A DNA stretch of 64,000 nt from NCBI GenBank assembly GCA_936432065.2, contig OW386285.2:410456547-410520546 (forward strand), in the 5' to 3' direction. This DNA comes from Rutpela maculata (lineage: Eukaryota; Arthropoda; Insecta; Coleoptera; Cerambycidae). The notes beneath the pieces were generated by a model. The model saw only the letters and a program-made list of their open reading frames with translations, searched no databases and was not told the DNA's origin. This document shows positions 1 through 11,991 of this stretch, in pieces. A program made the translations under genes and the position numbers. Position 1 is the first letter of the stretch; each line of letters begins with the position of its first letter.

Positions 1-84
1 TTTTCAGAATTTGTGAGCATCAATTTTTATATGGCCATTGATACCTTTAGTCTTTTCCGGAACTTTGCAAACTGCTTCATATTA

Positions 85-116
85 TGACAGATCCATTATC
101 CATAATGGATCTGTCA
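85..116. repeat. Perfect short palindrome
   Basis: Two 15-base arms (TGACAGATCCATTAT and its reverse complement) are separated by only two bases. No protein or RNA gene is seen around it. It could be a cruciform-forming scar or the end of a small element. Confidence 0.75.
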
Positions 117-2455
117 CATTAAACGAAACAGTACAGAGGAAAACTTGTAGAATTCATAGTGAACTGTCCAATAACCTCAATTTGTGCAATCTCATTCTGG
201 ATTGGGTTTTTTTAGGTTTGCAACGGATATTGTTGAGTGATAATTCATAATTCTCTTGTACAGGGTGTTTAAGTTAACATTCCCAGAGTCGATATTTCGG
301 AAACTATATAAATTAATTTTTATTCTGTAAACGGTAATGGATTTCTATGGTTAATGTCTTCTTCAGGAAGTACAATTTACTATTATAACATTATCACCAG
401 AGATGGCGCTACAGTTTAAAAATATTTTTCGATCAAGGAAGGTTTGAAACATATGCCATTCGATTAAGAATTAAATTTTAATCAAAATTGTTTTTGAGTT
501 ATTTTAATTTTGTTGCCAAACTTTTAAGTGTTATTTTTTTTTAATTGCTGTAACTTTTTTAATCTTGATTTTCGGATGTAGGTTCTTAGTAATTTTTTTG
601 CCTGCTATAAGAGAATTATTTACTGGTGGGAAATTTTTTTTAATAGCACTTCCGATTTTACCGGAAGTTACTTTAAATTGAGATATTTAAATGGAACAAC
701 AACATACAAGGTGATTTTATTTTTGAACAGTACATCTTGACAACAATATTTAAAATAGATGCCGAAATTACTTCAGTCTGCTTGAATACACGTATCAAAG
801 CGATGTAACAATTCCTTGTTACATGTCCTTAATAATGTATGTCTATTAATTGTACCAGCACAAGCGTAGATTTTATTGTATAAATCTGCCATATCTTCTA
901 TTGGCTCTTGATATACTTTACTTTTCAAATATCCCCACAAGAGAAAGTCCAGAGAGGTCATGTCCGGAGAACGCACGGGCCATCTAACCGGTACTGAGGT
1001 GCCAATCCAGTCATTCAAACAATTTACAACAATATTAGAGTTGTGGGGCGCATCTTGTTGAAACCAAATTTCAGCTCTGTTGTGGTGAACATTTTGCAAA
1101 AGTCTTGGTAACTCATTTTCTAAAAATCCACACTATACATTTATGAACACAGTTTGGTTTCTTGTTCGAATCATCCATCTTGGGTTGTTTTCCAACCAAT
1201 ATCTACAGTTATGTTTTGTAATTGTGCCGTTACTGTGAAACTTACTTTCGTCACTCCATAGTACATTTTTAAGGAAATGGGGTCATTTCTGATAATTCTA
1301 TATTGCGACTTTTTCAACATTATCATAATTTGTTTAATACAAAAACTAGTCACACAAAATTTCACGTCTTTATCTATGATAGTTTTCAAAATATTAAGCC
1401 CCAAAGTTGCCACGGACGGGAAAAGAAACTCGTGCCCGCGTGACGTCATTAGGCTTAAACCGACACAGCAGCAGTTTGACGGTCCACGCCGGGCCTCTTT
1501 TCAGTGAAATTGCATGTATGTATTATATGTAATGATATGTGTAATTATATATGTAAAATTTATATGTGCATAAAGAGACGTGTAGATTTTTTTTTTTATA
1601 TACTTTGTGCTTTTTAAAAACAAAAAATGTGCGAAAGGGGCTTTGTAAAAGCAGATTCTTCCAATCTTCCGGAGGTAGACTTGCTAATGGTTATGGGGTA
1701 TTTTAATTCCAATCACGAATATTTAAGTGCAGAAATGAGAGGAAGTAAGTGCAAAGGTAAATAAGATTTTATTTTATTTAATAATACATATAAAAATTAC
1801 TTCATTGTACAGGATTTTCAAAATAAAACTAAATATGTCTAGCATGAAATTTAATACTTAGAAATAGAAAATTTGACAAAAAAGTTCTTATTTAACAGTT
1901 TGCCGACAACAAACACCTGGAGAGTAAATAACCATTTTAAGGGCGAGTGGGGCAAATATTTTTCTAAATTATTTTTGTAGAAAACGTTATTACCTGTTTA
2001 ATCCCTACTGAATATTAGTGAGAATAATTATTGTATTAATTAAATATATTTTTACGAATTCTTATAAATTATAATTATGTTTTATACGCTTTCTAACTAA
2101 ATGTTTTAAAATTTTGTTTGCTTTTTGTTTTTCTGTTTTCTATTTTCCAAAATAATCTGGAGCATAAAATAAATGCAAAATATTATAAAGTTTCATGTGG
2201 GATAAATGAAAAAGAACATAATATTGTAGAGGGAAAGCGTGAAGATTGTGCAGCTTCTGATGGTGGTTGTAACCATGCCAATAGCTTTTGTAATGTGGTT
2301 ATATCGCCGAAGTGAAGAACCCTTGCCCACTGATACAGTTTGCTATTGGAAAATCTAGCATGTTTTATTTTTCTACAATATATTAAATAAGAAAATATAA
2401 TGTATTATTTAATAGATAAAACATCTTTATTTTCATGTAAACTCTATGTTCTGGC

Positions 2456-2641
2456 CAGGCCTGTAGCTAGGGTGGGCCAGGACGGGCGTAGCCCATCCTG
2501 GAATAATTTTCGCCCGACCTACGGCGACCGCAAGGTAATTTCAACACTGCCTTTTTTTGGATTCCCCCCCCCCCGCTCTGCCCCCCCCTCCCCCGAAAAA
2601 TTGTTTGCCTGCCCTTAAAGCACTTTCTAGCTACAGGCTTG
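2456..2641. mobile_element. hAT-like MITE, 186 bp
   Basis: The ends are CAGGCCTGTAGC and, inverted, CAAGCCTGTAGC. They are flanked by a perfect 8-bp duplication, GTTCTGGC (2448-2455 and 2642-2649). Eight-base TSDs with CA..TG ends are typical of hAT elements. The interior is GC-rich with C runs and codes for nothing. Confidence 0.85.
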
Positions 2642-2816
2642 GTTCTGGCATAATTAATTAAGATTTCTAACTCTTGTGGTAAGTTACGCGAGACGCTTGT
2701 CGCCCCTAGACGAAATAGGTAAGAAACCTTTGCGGTATTTATGTCCCCTTCTAGTCGTGGACACAGAAACGAACTTCGAATTTATCGGTCAGTGTTTCGA
2801 ACGCGAAGGACAGTTA

Positions 2817-2962
2817 GGGCCAGTTGTACGACCTAAGTTGAGCCAAGTTCAGCTTAAACCAAGATCAAAAGCCAAGGTTACGATTGTTACAATAATCGTA
2901 ACCATGGATTTTGATCTTGGTTCAAGCTGAACTTGGCTCAACTTAGTTCGTACAACTGGCCC
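2817..2962. mobile_element. PIF/Harbinger-like foldback MITE
   Basis: A 146-bp near-perfect hairpin with ends GGGCCAGTTGTAC / GTACAACTGGCCC, flanked by TTA on both sides. A 3-bp TTA TSD with GGG..CCC ends is the mark of PIF/Harbinger MITEs. The arms run about 70 bp with few mismatches, suggesting a fairly recent insertion. Confidence 0.85.
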
Positions 2963-4509
2963 TTAGTGGTATTATTATTTTAGATTTAGATTAGGAATTT
3001 TCATTAGTGTATCAATGTTGTGTACAGTTCGTGTTTTCCACGGTACATTACATTTTAGCGGATTAAATCTCTCATATTATTATTTTCATTGTACTACAAA
3101 AACATTTGAAGTACGGTTCTGGACAACGGTGACTAACTCTAGCCAGCATGTAAATGACTTCGACTGTGATATTTTCTTGGCTTGTTTTATTCCTTAACTT
3201 CTCAGGTAATTTATACTTACTTATTTATTTCAAAAATATATCTCCTTCTAAATTTTATGTTTATTGGTATTTACCTTTATTTTTTATTAACCTAATTTAC
3301 TTACATTAAAATGAGCAATAGGCTCCTGTTTTTTCATTTAAGAGAACAGCCCGGCGCATTGCTTGTTGCCAAAGAACTGTTTTCTTTTTGTCTGTCGGCA
3401 AACAAATAAAATATTTGTCTGGTGTTGACGTCGTCGTGCGTCGTGCTTTTGCATTCAGAAACAATAGATACAATATTTATATTTATTTTTGGTGCGGTAT
3501 GATGACATTTTTATTCAAATCACAGAACAAAACAGTTTCGAAGTTTAACAATGTCTTTATCCGATGATTAACAACATTGAACTATCCTAATGAGAGCAAT
3601 ATAGCGCGCGCCCTGTGTATTGTACGGGAGTCGCCTCACAGCTTTAAGCCTAATGACGTCATTCAACTCAGTCGGATTTAGATACGCCGCGCGACTTTAA
3701 TATTTTTTTTTAACATGATCGGATTGACAGAATTTGATAATTTTTGGTAGATCATCTTTTTAAAAGTAGTTCTTCAAGAAAATAATGTTTTTGGAATAGG
3801 TCGAAATGACCCTATTACAATTTCCTTCATAAAGAACAGAAAACTCAGCAAGAAAGGTTAAGCGGCGACCATAGTCCGTAGGCAGCAAATTATGTAATAA
3901 GTGTGGTTTATATGGAAAGTACTTATTTTCTTTTAAGATTCTTTGGCACGACGATAGTGATGCATTGATGGAGGCTCTTATTTGTCGCAATGATGAGTGG
4001 AGATCATTGTTAACGGTTTGTAAAACTAAAGCCGTATTCTCCTGGGTTCTTGCTGTTCGTATTCTTTCACTTTTCTACTTTTTAAAACTACCATATTGTA
4101 ATAAGTTGTTTCACAAATTGGAAAAAGTCCTGCGATCATCTTGGTCTGTTTGGAAATTGTAATTGACACATACATTTGGCTGCTTTTGCATTTTTATTGC
4201 ATTTTCCATAAATTAATAACGTATTAGCTTTGTCAACGTTGGTGTGAACCATATTTTGGACAATTTTTACAAACGTATTCTTAAAATGACACGCAAACAA
4301 AAATTAAACTTAATAAACAATTACAAATTATTCAATTATGTTAATTTAAATTTCTCATTTTAAAGTAATTTCCGGTAAAATCGAGAGGGATATTAAAAAA
4401 AAATTCCCACCAGTAAATAATTATAGCAGGCAAAAAAGTTACTAAGAATCTATATCCGAAAACCAAGATTAAAAAAGTTACAGCAATTAAAAAAAGTACA
4501 ACACTTCAA

Positions 4510-4742
4510 AGTTAGAAATTCCGTCAGTCACTCCATCCAGTTAGTCATTTTTTTATTTATTTATGTATCTATATCTTAAATGTTATGTTATGTTTGACGT
4601 CCAGCTGCACCAGCAGCTACATGTACAATGTCTTTATACTGTTTGTCTTTATTTATTATTTGTAATCTGACTAGTCTTATAATACCCTGTGTATTCTTCT
4701 GGACAATAAATGTTTATTATTTATTATTATTTATTATTATAG
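4510..4742 (+). mobile_element. LINE/SINE 3' end in the right TIR arm
   Basis: This block interrupts the match between the mariner-type element's two arms and ends in a (TTAT)n-like tail, as retroposon 3' ends do. No coding sequence is present. Confidence 0.6.
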
Positions 4743-5359
4743 ATAATAAAATTAAAATAACTCAAAAACTACTGCAGATCTGACTTTTTGGAATAAGAAC
4801 AATTTTGTTTAAAATTTAATTCTTAATCGAATGGCATATATTTCAAGCCTTCCTTGATCGAAAAATATTTTTAAACTCCAGCGTCAACTCTGGTGATAAT
4901 GTTATAATAGTAAATTATACTTCCTGAAGAAGACATTAACCATAGAAATCTATTACCGTGTACAGAATAAAAATATATTTCTTAGTTTCCGAAATATCGG
5001 CTGTGTTAATGTTGACTGAAACACACTGTATATAGTTCTACTATAGTTTTTCTCCGAAATATGTGTATTAGGAACAGAGTTTTAAACATAAATAATTGAA
5101 TCTCCTCAATATGGTTAATCTTGGTGGAAGCAGAGTAACCATGGAACTCAGAATAATTTTATTATAACTTCTGAAAACTGTCTGTCAACATCCTGTCAAA
5201 TTTTAGTATTCAGTTACCTTAATTTTTTTTTCATTTTTGTAATGTTTGGAATTATAAATTTAAAAAGAAATTTTTTTTCCTATTTTTATCCAGAAGGTAA
5301 ATTAAACATTCTAGAAGCCAAGTGAGAATAATGAAATTTCAATGTCTACAAAAATGTGC

Positions 5360-6570
5360 ACAGACTATTAGTACAGAAGTCATCGATCAGGATTTTCAGC
5401 CTCATCGCGACATGGGAATTTCAAACATTTTCCGATAGTGTCTACTCAAATAAAGAAAAAAGTCCTTCATGGCGGAAGTCTTCAATGTTGCTAAAAAAAA
5501 ATTGGCTAAAATTGTTATCGCGACACGTCCGTTTCCTGGTTTTTGTGTTGAAGTAAGGAGTCTGGAACTCTATAAAAATTTGAACGGACATTTTCTGCAT
5601 TGTGCAAGCGGCTAATGAAGAGAAAATTGGAAAATTTCACAATAAATTTGAAAGTAGAAAATTTTGTCATCACGACCCATCCGTTTTCAGTGTAATTTGA
5701 GAATTTCCGCTCAAAACAATCACGAATAAATGAAAACGGACGATTTGAACATTGCTCGTGGGAGTGAATGAATTTGTAAAATGTAATTTTTTGCGGTTCC
5801 CGCAAGGTATCGCGACTCGTCCGTTTCTTTGACTAAACTATTGGTAGGATTTAGACATACGTAAAAAAAAATTGGAACGAACGTTTTCTATGTTGTTGTT
5901 CCCAGAAAATCCATTTTCCGTCGCATTAGAAAGTTGCAATATGGGTGTTTCGTGTTTTCATATTCTGTAATTTGTCGGAATCTTGCAAATGTAACTCGGG
6001 TGCGTGAATAAACTCATATACATACTCATAATCACACTTATATGCAGAAGGGTAGACAGGGATCAAAAATACAGAGGCAAATCTAACTAGCAGGGGAGAG
6101 GAAATTGAAGAGCCAAACGCACCAAACTCAAATTTTCAAAAAATACCCAATTTTGATGATGGCCGAAACACGCAGAGTAAGAGACGACTCCATTTCATTT
6201 TGTATAACTGTGCAACATGGAAAATGTCCGTTTAGACTTTTTTTAGGATGTATAGATCCTGATCAACCATATAAACAAGGTTTTAGCCATGTCGCTGTAA
6301 CTCGGTCAAGCCATTTTTTTAACAACTAATACTACATTTATCAGGTTTCTACAGGGCTAGAAATTTCCATTCTTCACGGATTGGTGTTTGTTTTTATATT
6401 TTGAATGGAATTCCATTAAAAACGGACGAGGTGCTAGAAAAATATTACGCAATTTTTTTTACCAACGGAAAATGTTTTTCTACCACGTCCGCAATGCAGA
6501 CAGTTTTTATGGATTTGTCCATGTCGCGATGACGAGAAATTTTGGTCGATGGCTCCCATACTATATTGAA
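5360..6570. repeat. Diverged repeat array with CGACnCGTCCGTTT core
   Basis: A motif like TCGCGACACGTCCGTTTC recurs at about 5517, 5668 and 5808, each followed about 60 bases later by AAAATTtGAACGgACATTTTC-type sequence. Inverted versions appear at about 6212, 6290, 6465 and 6520. The spacing is near 145 bp in the left half. This looks like an old satellite-like or foldback element; no protein was recognised. Confidence 0.55.
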
Positions 6571-6631
6571 TATTTTAAGTTTCTTTAGAAAGTTTTTCTT
6601 ACAATGTATTGTGGTAGAATATGCCAATATA

Positions 6632-7628
6632 CAGTGTGTCGCACTTTTCATGGAGCCTCATATCTCGCTCATCTGATATCCGAATTTTTTGAAATTTTGG
6701 TGGTGAATATATACCTATAAAGTGAGTCTTTGGACGTAACTACATTTGATTTTAGTCAGAGGCGTCCTATTCTAGGATGCAGAAAGGGGATCGATTTTCA
6801 AAAAAAAAAGTATTAGCGATTGTTTTAGAAAAAAACTAGTAAGATACTCTTAATCCGCACCTTTAGAAACTCATTTGTACAAGATTACATCGTAGTGAGT
6901 TCAAAGGTGTTTGAGATAGGGGCCGTCAAAAAATCAACTTTTTCAACTAAAAACGGATTCTCAGTTGAAAAAAAATTATTCATTTTTTGTTCAGAATAAT
7001 GCATTGTACTGGTTCGAATTGATTTTACAACAAAATAATGATTTATTTAAATAAGGCGGAAATTAAAAAATAAAATAAATGAAACTAAAATAAATAAATA
7101 AATAAAATCAATTGACACTCGCAATAACTTTTGCTTTCATGACTTACTTAGGTCTTTATTGAAGATTATTCGTTAGAAAAATGGTAAGCATCTACGAATT
7201 AGAATTTTTGCCTTATTAAAAAATAATTATTTTATTGTAAAATCAATTCAGACTAGTACAACACAGTATTCTGAACAAGAAATTAAGAATACATTTTTTC
7301 ATTTGAGAATCTAAAAATTATTTTTAGTTGAAAAAATTGTTTTTTTGACGGCCCCTATCTCACACTTTTGAACCCACTACGATGCAATCTTGTACAAAGG
7401 GGTTTCTACAGGTGCTGATTAAGAATATCTCACTAGTTTTTTACTGAAAAAATCGCTAATATATTTTTTCGAAAATCGACCCCCTTTTTCCATTCTAGAA
7501 TCGACCGCCTCTGACTAATATCAAATGTGGTTACGTCTAAAGACTCACTTTATAGGTGTATATTCACCACCAAAATTTCAAAATATTCGGATATCAGATG
7601 GGCAAGATATGAAAAATGCGACACACTG
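6632..7628. mobile_element. TA-flanked palindromic element, 997 bp
   Basis: The ends are CAGTGTGTCGCA and its reverse complement with TA on each side. The two halves are inverted copies of each other almost to the AT-rich centre near 7100. There is no coding capacity. Ends and TSD are like Tc1/mariner, and resemble those of the elements starting at 261 and 31568. Confidence 0.85.
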
Positions 7629-7769
7629 TATATTTCCGTGAACTTCCCTGGATGATTTCCGATGACAGTTGAGAATTATCCAATGAAAGACTTATACAGG
7701 AAAAAGTATACAGCCACAATATAACGAATCAAATTTTCTTTGGAATGTATTTATTTTTTGTATTTTTAG

Positions 7770-7928
7770 AGAAAATAAATGCCGATGAAGCTGCAAAGCA
7801 AGCACAGGTTCTTTGGAGTGCTTGCCAGGCGTTGCTGCGCGCAATTAGGGCAGGTTGTCCTGGACTGGCATGGAAGGACCAAATTAGACCACTGGAACCT
7901 GAAATTTCAGCCGTTCAGAGAGCAGCAG
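7770..7928 (+). CDS. Mic60: Mitofilin/MIC60, third-last coding exon
   Basis: MIC60 is the core subunit of the MICOS complex, which shapes crista junctions in the mitochondrial inner membrane. This exon starts after the acceptor TATTTTTAG, enters with two bases of a split codon, and ends at the donor GTTAGT in phase 1. It encodes KINADEAAKQAQVLWSACQA followed by LRAIRAGCPGLAWKDQIRPL, which corresponds to the region just before the conserved C-terminal mitofilin domain (alpha-helical, with the LW..CQAL motif). The phase joins exactly with the exon at 15297. Upstream exons, including the transit peptide, membrane segment and coiled coil, are not seen and should lie left of this window or in sequence I could not resolve. 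No frame damage is visible. Confidence 0.9.
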
Positions 7929-8509
7929 GTTAGTGTATGTTGCTGTTTTTTTAATGGCACCTTTTGCTTTGCTATTTACGATTAGAAAAATTTTCACGAG
8001 CCGCCAATGGATTCAGTAAAGTTTTAATGCCTATTAGTACAGTCCCCAGAGAAAAAATATGCGCAAAACTGGGATAATATAATCCTTATGTGAATGTTTT
8101 CATAAAAGTAGGTTTCTGGTAAGAGAAAAGTGTAAACAAGTTTTCAAGGCTTGCAACAAAACAAAATACAAAAAAATCATACAGGCAAAAATTAAAGAAC
8201 ATAAAATTCTACATAAAAAAAGATGAAGAAAATGAGTGTTAAAGATAGTTCTTGGACATCAGTTGGAGGGTCAGTAATCTGTTGAGATTGCTAACAATGT
8301 CTTGATTGAGTCACTTCCATAAGTTATTTTACCCAATATACGACCAGTTTTCAGTTATTCCCTATTTTTTCAGATTTTAATTTAAACTAATTTTGATGAC
8401 AACAAATATTTATATTTCATTCGCTGTAGATCACAATTAAAAAAGAATGTAAGTATTCAATACTGGAAATACATTTATAATAAAAACACAAGAGGACATA
8501 GTAGGAACA

Positions 8510-9217
8510 TATCCAGAGAAGGCTAAGAAGAAGAAGGTAGAGCCAGTGGTAGTAATCAAACCAAAAAATAGTATACAGAAACACGATGAAACAAGGAAAG
8601 AAGTAAAAAAGTCACTTGATCCTACAAAAGTAGCTGTATCTTGCATGAAAAACTCACGAGATGGTGGGGTAATAATAGAATGTAAAAATAAATCAGCTGC
8701 AGAAGCACTAAAGGCTGAGGCATCCAACAAAATGGGAAACAAATACGACATTAGCGAACCAAAAAAAACAACATTACCGAAACAAACGCACCAGAAGAAA
8801 TAGAAGAGCTGATCCATGTACAAAATGAAGATGTACTGCCAAAAAATTCTAATGTTAAAGTAATACATGTTGCCCCTAGTAAAAAAAATAGAAGAAGTTC
8901 TATAGCATATGTGCAGTTGGACGGAGAGATGTGCTGTATATGATGCAGTGGATATTCCAATTTGCTACAAATGTTGCGGTTTCAATCACCTGGCAAAGAA
9001 TTGTGATAAGCAGGTAGTCTGTGCCAAATGTGGAGACTCTCATCACACAAAAGAATGTAAGGTAGAAGACAATGTGATAAAATGTGTGAACTGTAAATAT
9101 GCAGTTGAAAAACTCCATATTAAACACATTGACTTTCATCATCACACATGGAGCAAGGAATGCCCATCATATCTAATAAACCTAGAAATCAAAAAGAGCA
9201 AAACTGATTTTTTATAG
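8510..9217 (+). pseudogene. LINE ORF1 (gag-like, zinc knuckles), frameshifted
   Basis: The N-terminal half contains DPTKVAVSCMKNSRDGGVII, an RRM-like gag region known from Jockey-group ORF1 proteins. The C-terminal half has CCHC-type zinc knuckles: CYKCCGFNHLAKNC, CAKCGDSHHTKEC and a third cysteine pair (CVNC). Two compensating frame changes, near the A-run at about 8760 and near 8930, separate the halves. These proteins bind the element's RNA to form the retrotransposition particle. Confidence 0.75.
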
Positions 9218-9704
9218 TCAATAGCATTGCAAATAACCAACATGATAATACAGTAAGGAACACTTGTGTTACAACAAGAGATAGTTTATGTATATTACAC
9301 CCAGAGCTGGGAGTAATTAATTACTAAAGTAATTAAATTACTAATTTATCTACTTTTTTAAAAAAAGTAATTGTAATTGAATTACATTTTTCAAAGCAGT
9401 AATTGTACTTAAAAAGTATTAATTCCTCAAGCGATACTCTGAAAATACCTTTGCAGAGTAATTAATTACTGATAGAAATTACTTCATGTAATTTAAATTA
9501 TTTCAAGTAATTTAAATTACTTCAAGTAATTTAAATTACTTCTCAATCATTTCAAATCTCTAGAATAATTTGAATACTGTAGAGTTTAATTGTTTTACCG
9601 TAATTAAATTATTTTAGAGTATTTATATTACTTTACATTCCTATTAAAAGGAAACATAAACAAATAATATTATTCATATTTCATAGTTTGTGTCATTTTA
9701 GTTC

Positions 9705-11650
9705 CACATCTAGTGGAAGTATAGTAACGCAAAAAAAAACAATTAAAATTTTTTATTGTTCAAAAATGCTTAAAATGTCATGAAACGTCGAGATTTTCAG
9801 TTTGAGCAAAAGAAAATGTCTGTCTGTCGGTCTGTTTGTCTGTCTGTAACTTTTTTGTGAGCACGATTACTCTGGAACCATTTAAGATATTGACTTGAAA
9901 TTTGGTACACGCATGTATTTAAGGTAGAGGTGCAACGGATATCTGGTTACTATCCGGTGTCCGGCCTATCCGGCCACTTTATTACTATTCGGTTGGGCAC
10001 CGGATAGTGACCTGATATCCGGCCAAAACCGGATAGTTAAGAAATAAAAATTGGCATAAAATATGAATCGAGTTTTATTATACTGATTGGAGTTAGTATA
10101 CCACCATGTGTAAGGGTCACTATTGCTTTGAATCCGTGCTCCTTTCAAATAATAGTCAATCTCCTTGGCCATTGAAGTTTTCTCCGAAACGTTCTCATTA
10201 AGGATGGGATTTTGCAAAATGAGAGGGAAATACGCGTTTATTTTCGATTTATTACAAATATTTAAAAAACCAAACAGTATAATCTTAAAACCTATTTTAG
10301 ATTCTTGCTATTGTTCTAATGCATACAACTATATATATTTTATTATAAATATCTGTTGTATTTGAATATGTCAATGAAAATAGTTCCTAATTCCATTATT
10401 AGAGCATGGCATTATACTATATACAAAATTTATGATAAAAACTGTATATGGTTGTATTCCTTAGAGCAATGGGAAGTATCTGAAACTATTTTAAAGATTA
10501 TACCATTTATGACTTTTTAAATATTTATTATAATCCGAAAATAAACGCATATTTCCCTCTCACTCTACAAAATCTTATGCTTAACGGTAAGATTTTCTTC
10601 ACCCACTTCGTCAAAACTCTTCCAAAAAGTGTTGTAAATATCAGCAGTAACATTATCTTGTGGGTTTCTCTTACGTTGTTTACTGAAAGGGGAAGAACCA
10701 CTTTCACTATCACTGCCTGAGCATGAATCATCACAACTATTTTTTAAAACCTCCAGCAGAGTAATTTGGCAGGATTATTCAGCCTGATTTTTATTGAAAA
10801 AACTTGTTTTAAATCTGAGGTCTAGAAAAGTTGCCAGTAAATATTTTTTGTCGTCGAGGTTGTCAAAATTTGTTTTCAGTCCAACTTTCAATGTAAGCCA
10901 GATCAAGAAGTTCGCCGGATATCCGGTATTCGGTATCCGGCCAAAACACTATCCATTGCATCCTTAATTTAAGGTGGGCGGGTGCGGTGAACATAATTCG
11001 ACAATTTCTTCTACATCCCTGAACCGATTAACAAAATGTTTGTTGGGCTTTTAGAGACAACTTTATAGAATGGTACTAGGCTATTTAAAACTAAAGAAGG
11101 AAAATTTTTTTTCTCGTGCGAAAATTAAAAAAAGTTTTTGTTGATTTTAATAGTCTGGTATCATTCTATCAAGTTTTCTCTAAAGGCCTATCACCTTTAA
11201 CGAGATCTGGAATTAGATTATATTTTGATCTTATTCTGTTGAAGGGTTGGGGGATAAATTAGGGTAAATAGGTAAATCAAGCAAGTAAGAGTCCATAAAA
11301 TTGGTATTTAGTATATATAAGAGAAGCTATTAGCCACCCCCATTACCACCCCCACCGCATTATTAAAGGGAGTGAAAAAATAAAATTGTGATTTAGTGTG
11401 TATACAAGAACTAAAGGCCTCATTATTTTTCTTCATCCACCCCCACTACCACCCTACTACCACCACTCCCATCCCCACTACCAATGTGGCATATCGTTTT
11501 ATGGGTTTTTGGGGTATGCAGTTTCAAATATTATATTACTAAAGTTCCATAAACAAGTATTTCCACATACAAAATTGTTTTCGTTTTGAGAGAATTAGAT
11601 AGAAAATCAGTATGTGAAAGTAGTGATTCCTTGGGCAGCGGTTTTTGTAT
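9705..11650 (+). mobile_element. Unclassified repeat, second copy at 59880-60590
   Basis: It starts with a small hairpin (TTCCACATCTAGTGGAA), carries a CTGTC-repeat module followed by GAGCACGATTACTC, a CACCCCC-rich stretch, and ends near CCTTGGGCAGCGGTTTTT. The same order of parts is found inverted at 59880-60590. A separate hAT-like element sits inside this copy. TSDs were not resolved. Confidence 0.65.
9925..10966. mobile_element. hAT-like element, innermost of the nest
   Basis: The ends TAGAGGTGCAACGGATA and (inverted) TAAGGATGCAATGGATA are flanked by a perfect 8-bp TSD ATTTAAGG (9917-9924 and 10967-10974). Subterminal CCGGATATCCGG and CGGCCAAAAC repeats are typical of a hAT family seen widely in arthropods. 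No transposase remains. Confidence 0.88.
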
Positions 11651-11991
11651 TTGCTTTTAGTTATAGATTTTCATTCCTTTGCGATTTCTGTCTTTACTGA
11701 TTACTAAAAAATTTGTGTTATTCAGTATTTGTATATATTTATAATTATTTGTACACCAATAAATGATCTTATAATTTACTAAACATCTCCCATTTCCAAT
11801 ATAACAAATTTAGAAGCTCTAAAGTAATTATAAAAGTAATTTATTTATTCAATTACCATTACCAAATAATTAGTAATTTAATTACATTTTTTTAATAGTA
11901 ATTTATTTACATGGTAATGAAATTACTTTTTAACATTAGTAATTTGTAATTTGTAATTAATTACTTTTTCAAAGTAATTTGCCCAGCTCTG

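Larger units (their letters stand above)
1441..3660. repeat. Inverted 19-bp pair inside the transposase gap
   Basis: TGACGTCATTAGGCTTAAA occurs at 1441-1459 and its exact reverse complement at 3642-3660. The pair brackets the DNA that separates the two transposase blocks, so it may mark an inserted element. The repeat begins with the palindrome TGACGTCA. No clear TSD is seen, so the element type is open. Confidence 0.45.
773..4165 (-). pseudogene. Broken mariner-like (DDE_3-type) transposase
   Basis: Two blocks of one transposase are visible. The N-terminal helix-turn-helix part, at about 4165-3810, includes QRILKENKYFPYKPHLLHNL, the typical segment before the catalytic domain. The catalytic part, at about 1290-773, holds the WSDESKF-like first acidic motif (frame-damaged), then IWFQQDAPHNSN and WPVRSPDMTSLDFLLWGYLK. 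These are the usual landmarks of insect mariner-like transposases. About 2.4 kb of unrelated DNA separates the blocks, and several frame changes occur inside them, so no active enzyme can be made. The order and minus orientation agree with the surrounding long-TIR element. Confidence 0.8.
261..5028 (-). mobile_element. Tc1/mariner-type element with very long TIRs
   Basis: The outer ends read CAGGGTGTTT and, inverted, CAGTGTGTTT, each flanked by TA. The inverted arms continue inward for more than 400 bp: roughly 261-690 matches the reverse complement of 4360-5028 with scattered changes, apart from a retroposon insertion in the right arm. A decayed transposase lies between them on the minus strand. 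TA duplication and a DDE transposase fit the Tc1/mariner superfamily, although most members have TIRs under 100 bp. The interior (about 1.3-3.75 kb) seems to contain later insertions. Confidence 0.8.
9302..11991. mobile_element. hAT-like element inserted at the LINE endonuclease start
   Basis: The ends CAGAGCTGGG and CCCAGCTCTG are flanked by a perfect 8-bp TSD ATTACACC (9294-9301 and 11992-11999). Subterminal regions are rich in TAATTA/AGTAATT repeats. No transposase is seen; most of the interior is another repeat (about 9705-11650). If the element and one TSD copy are removed, the LINE reads LHQNIQSLKNK, the conserved endonuclease start. Confidence 0.9.

Noticed and set aside
11340..11480. 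CACCCCC-rich stretch as a CRISPR-like or satellite array
   Set aside because: Irregular units, and the same stretch occurs in the second copy of the dispersed repeat, so it is part of that element.
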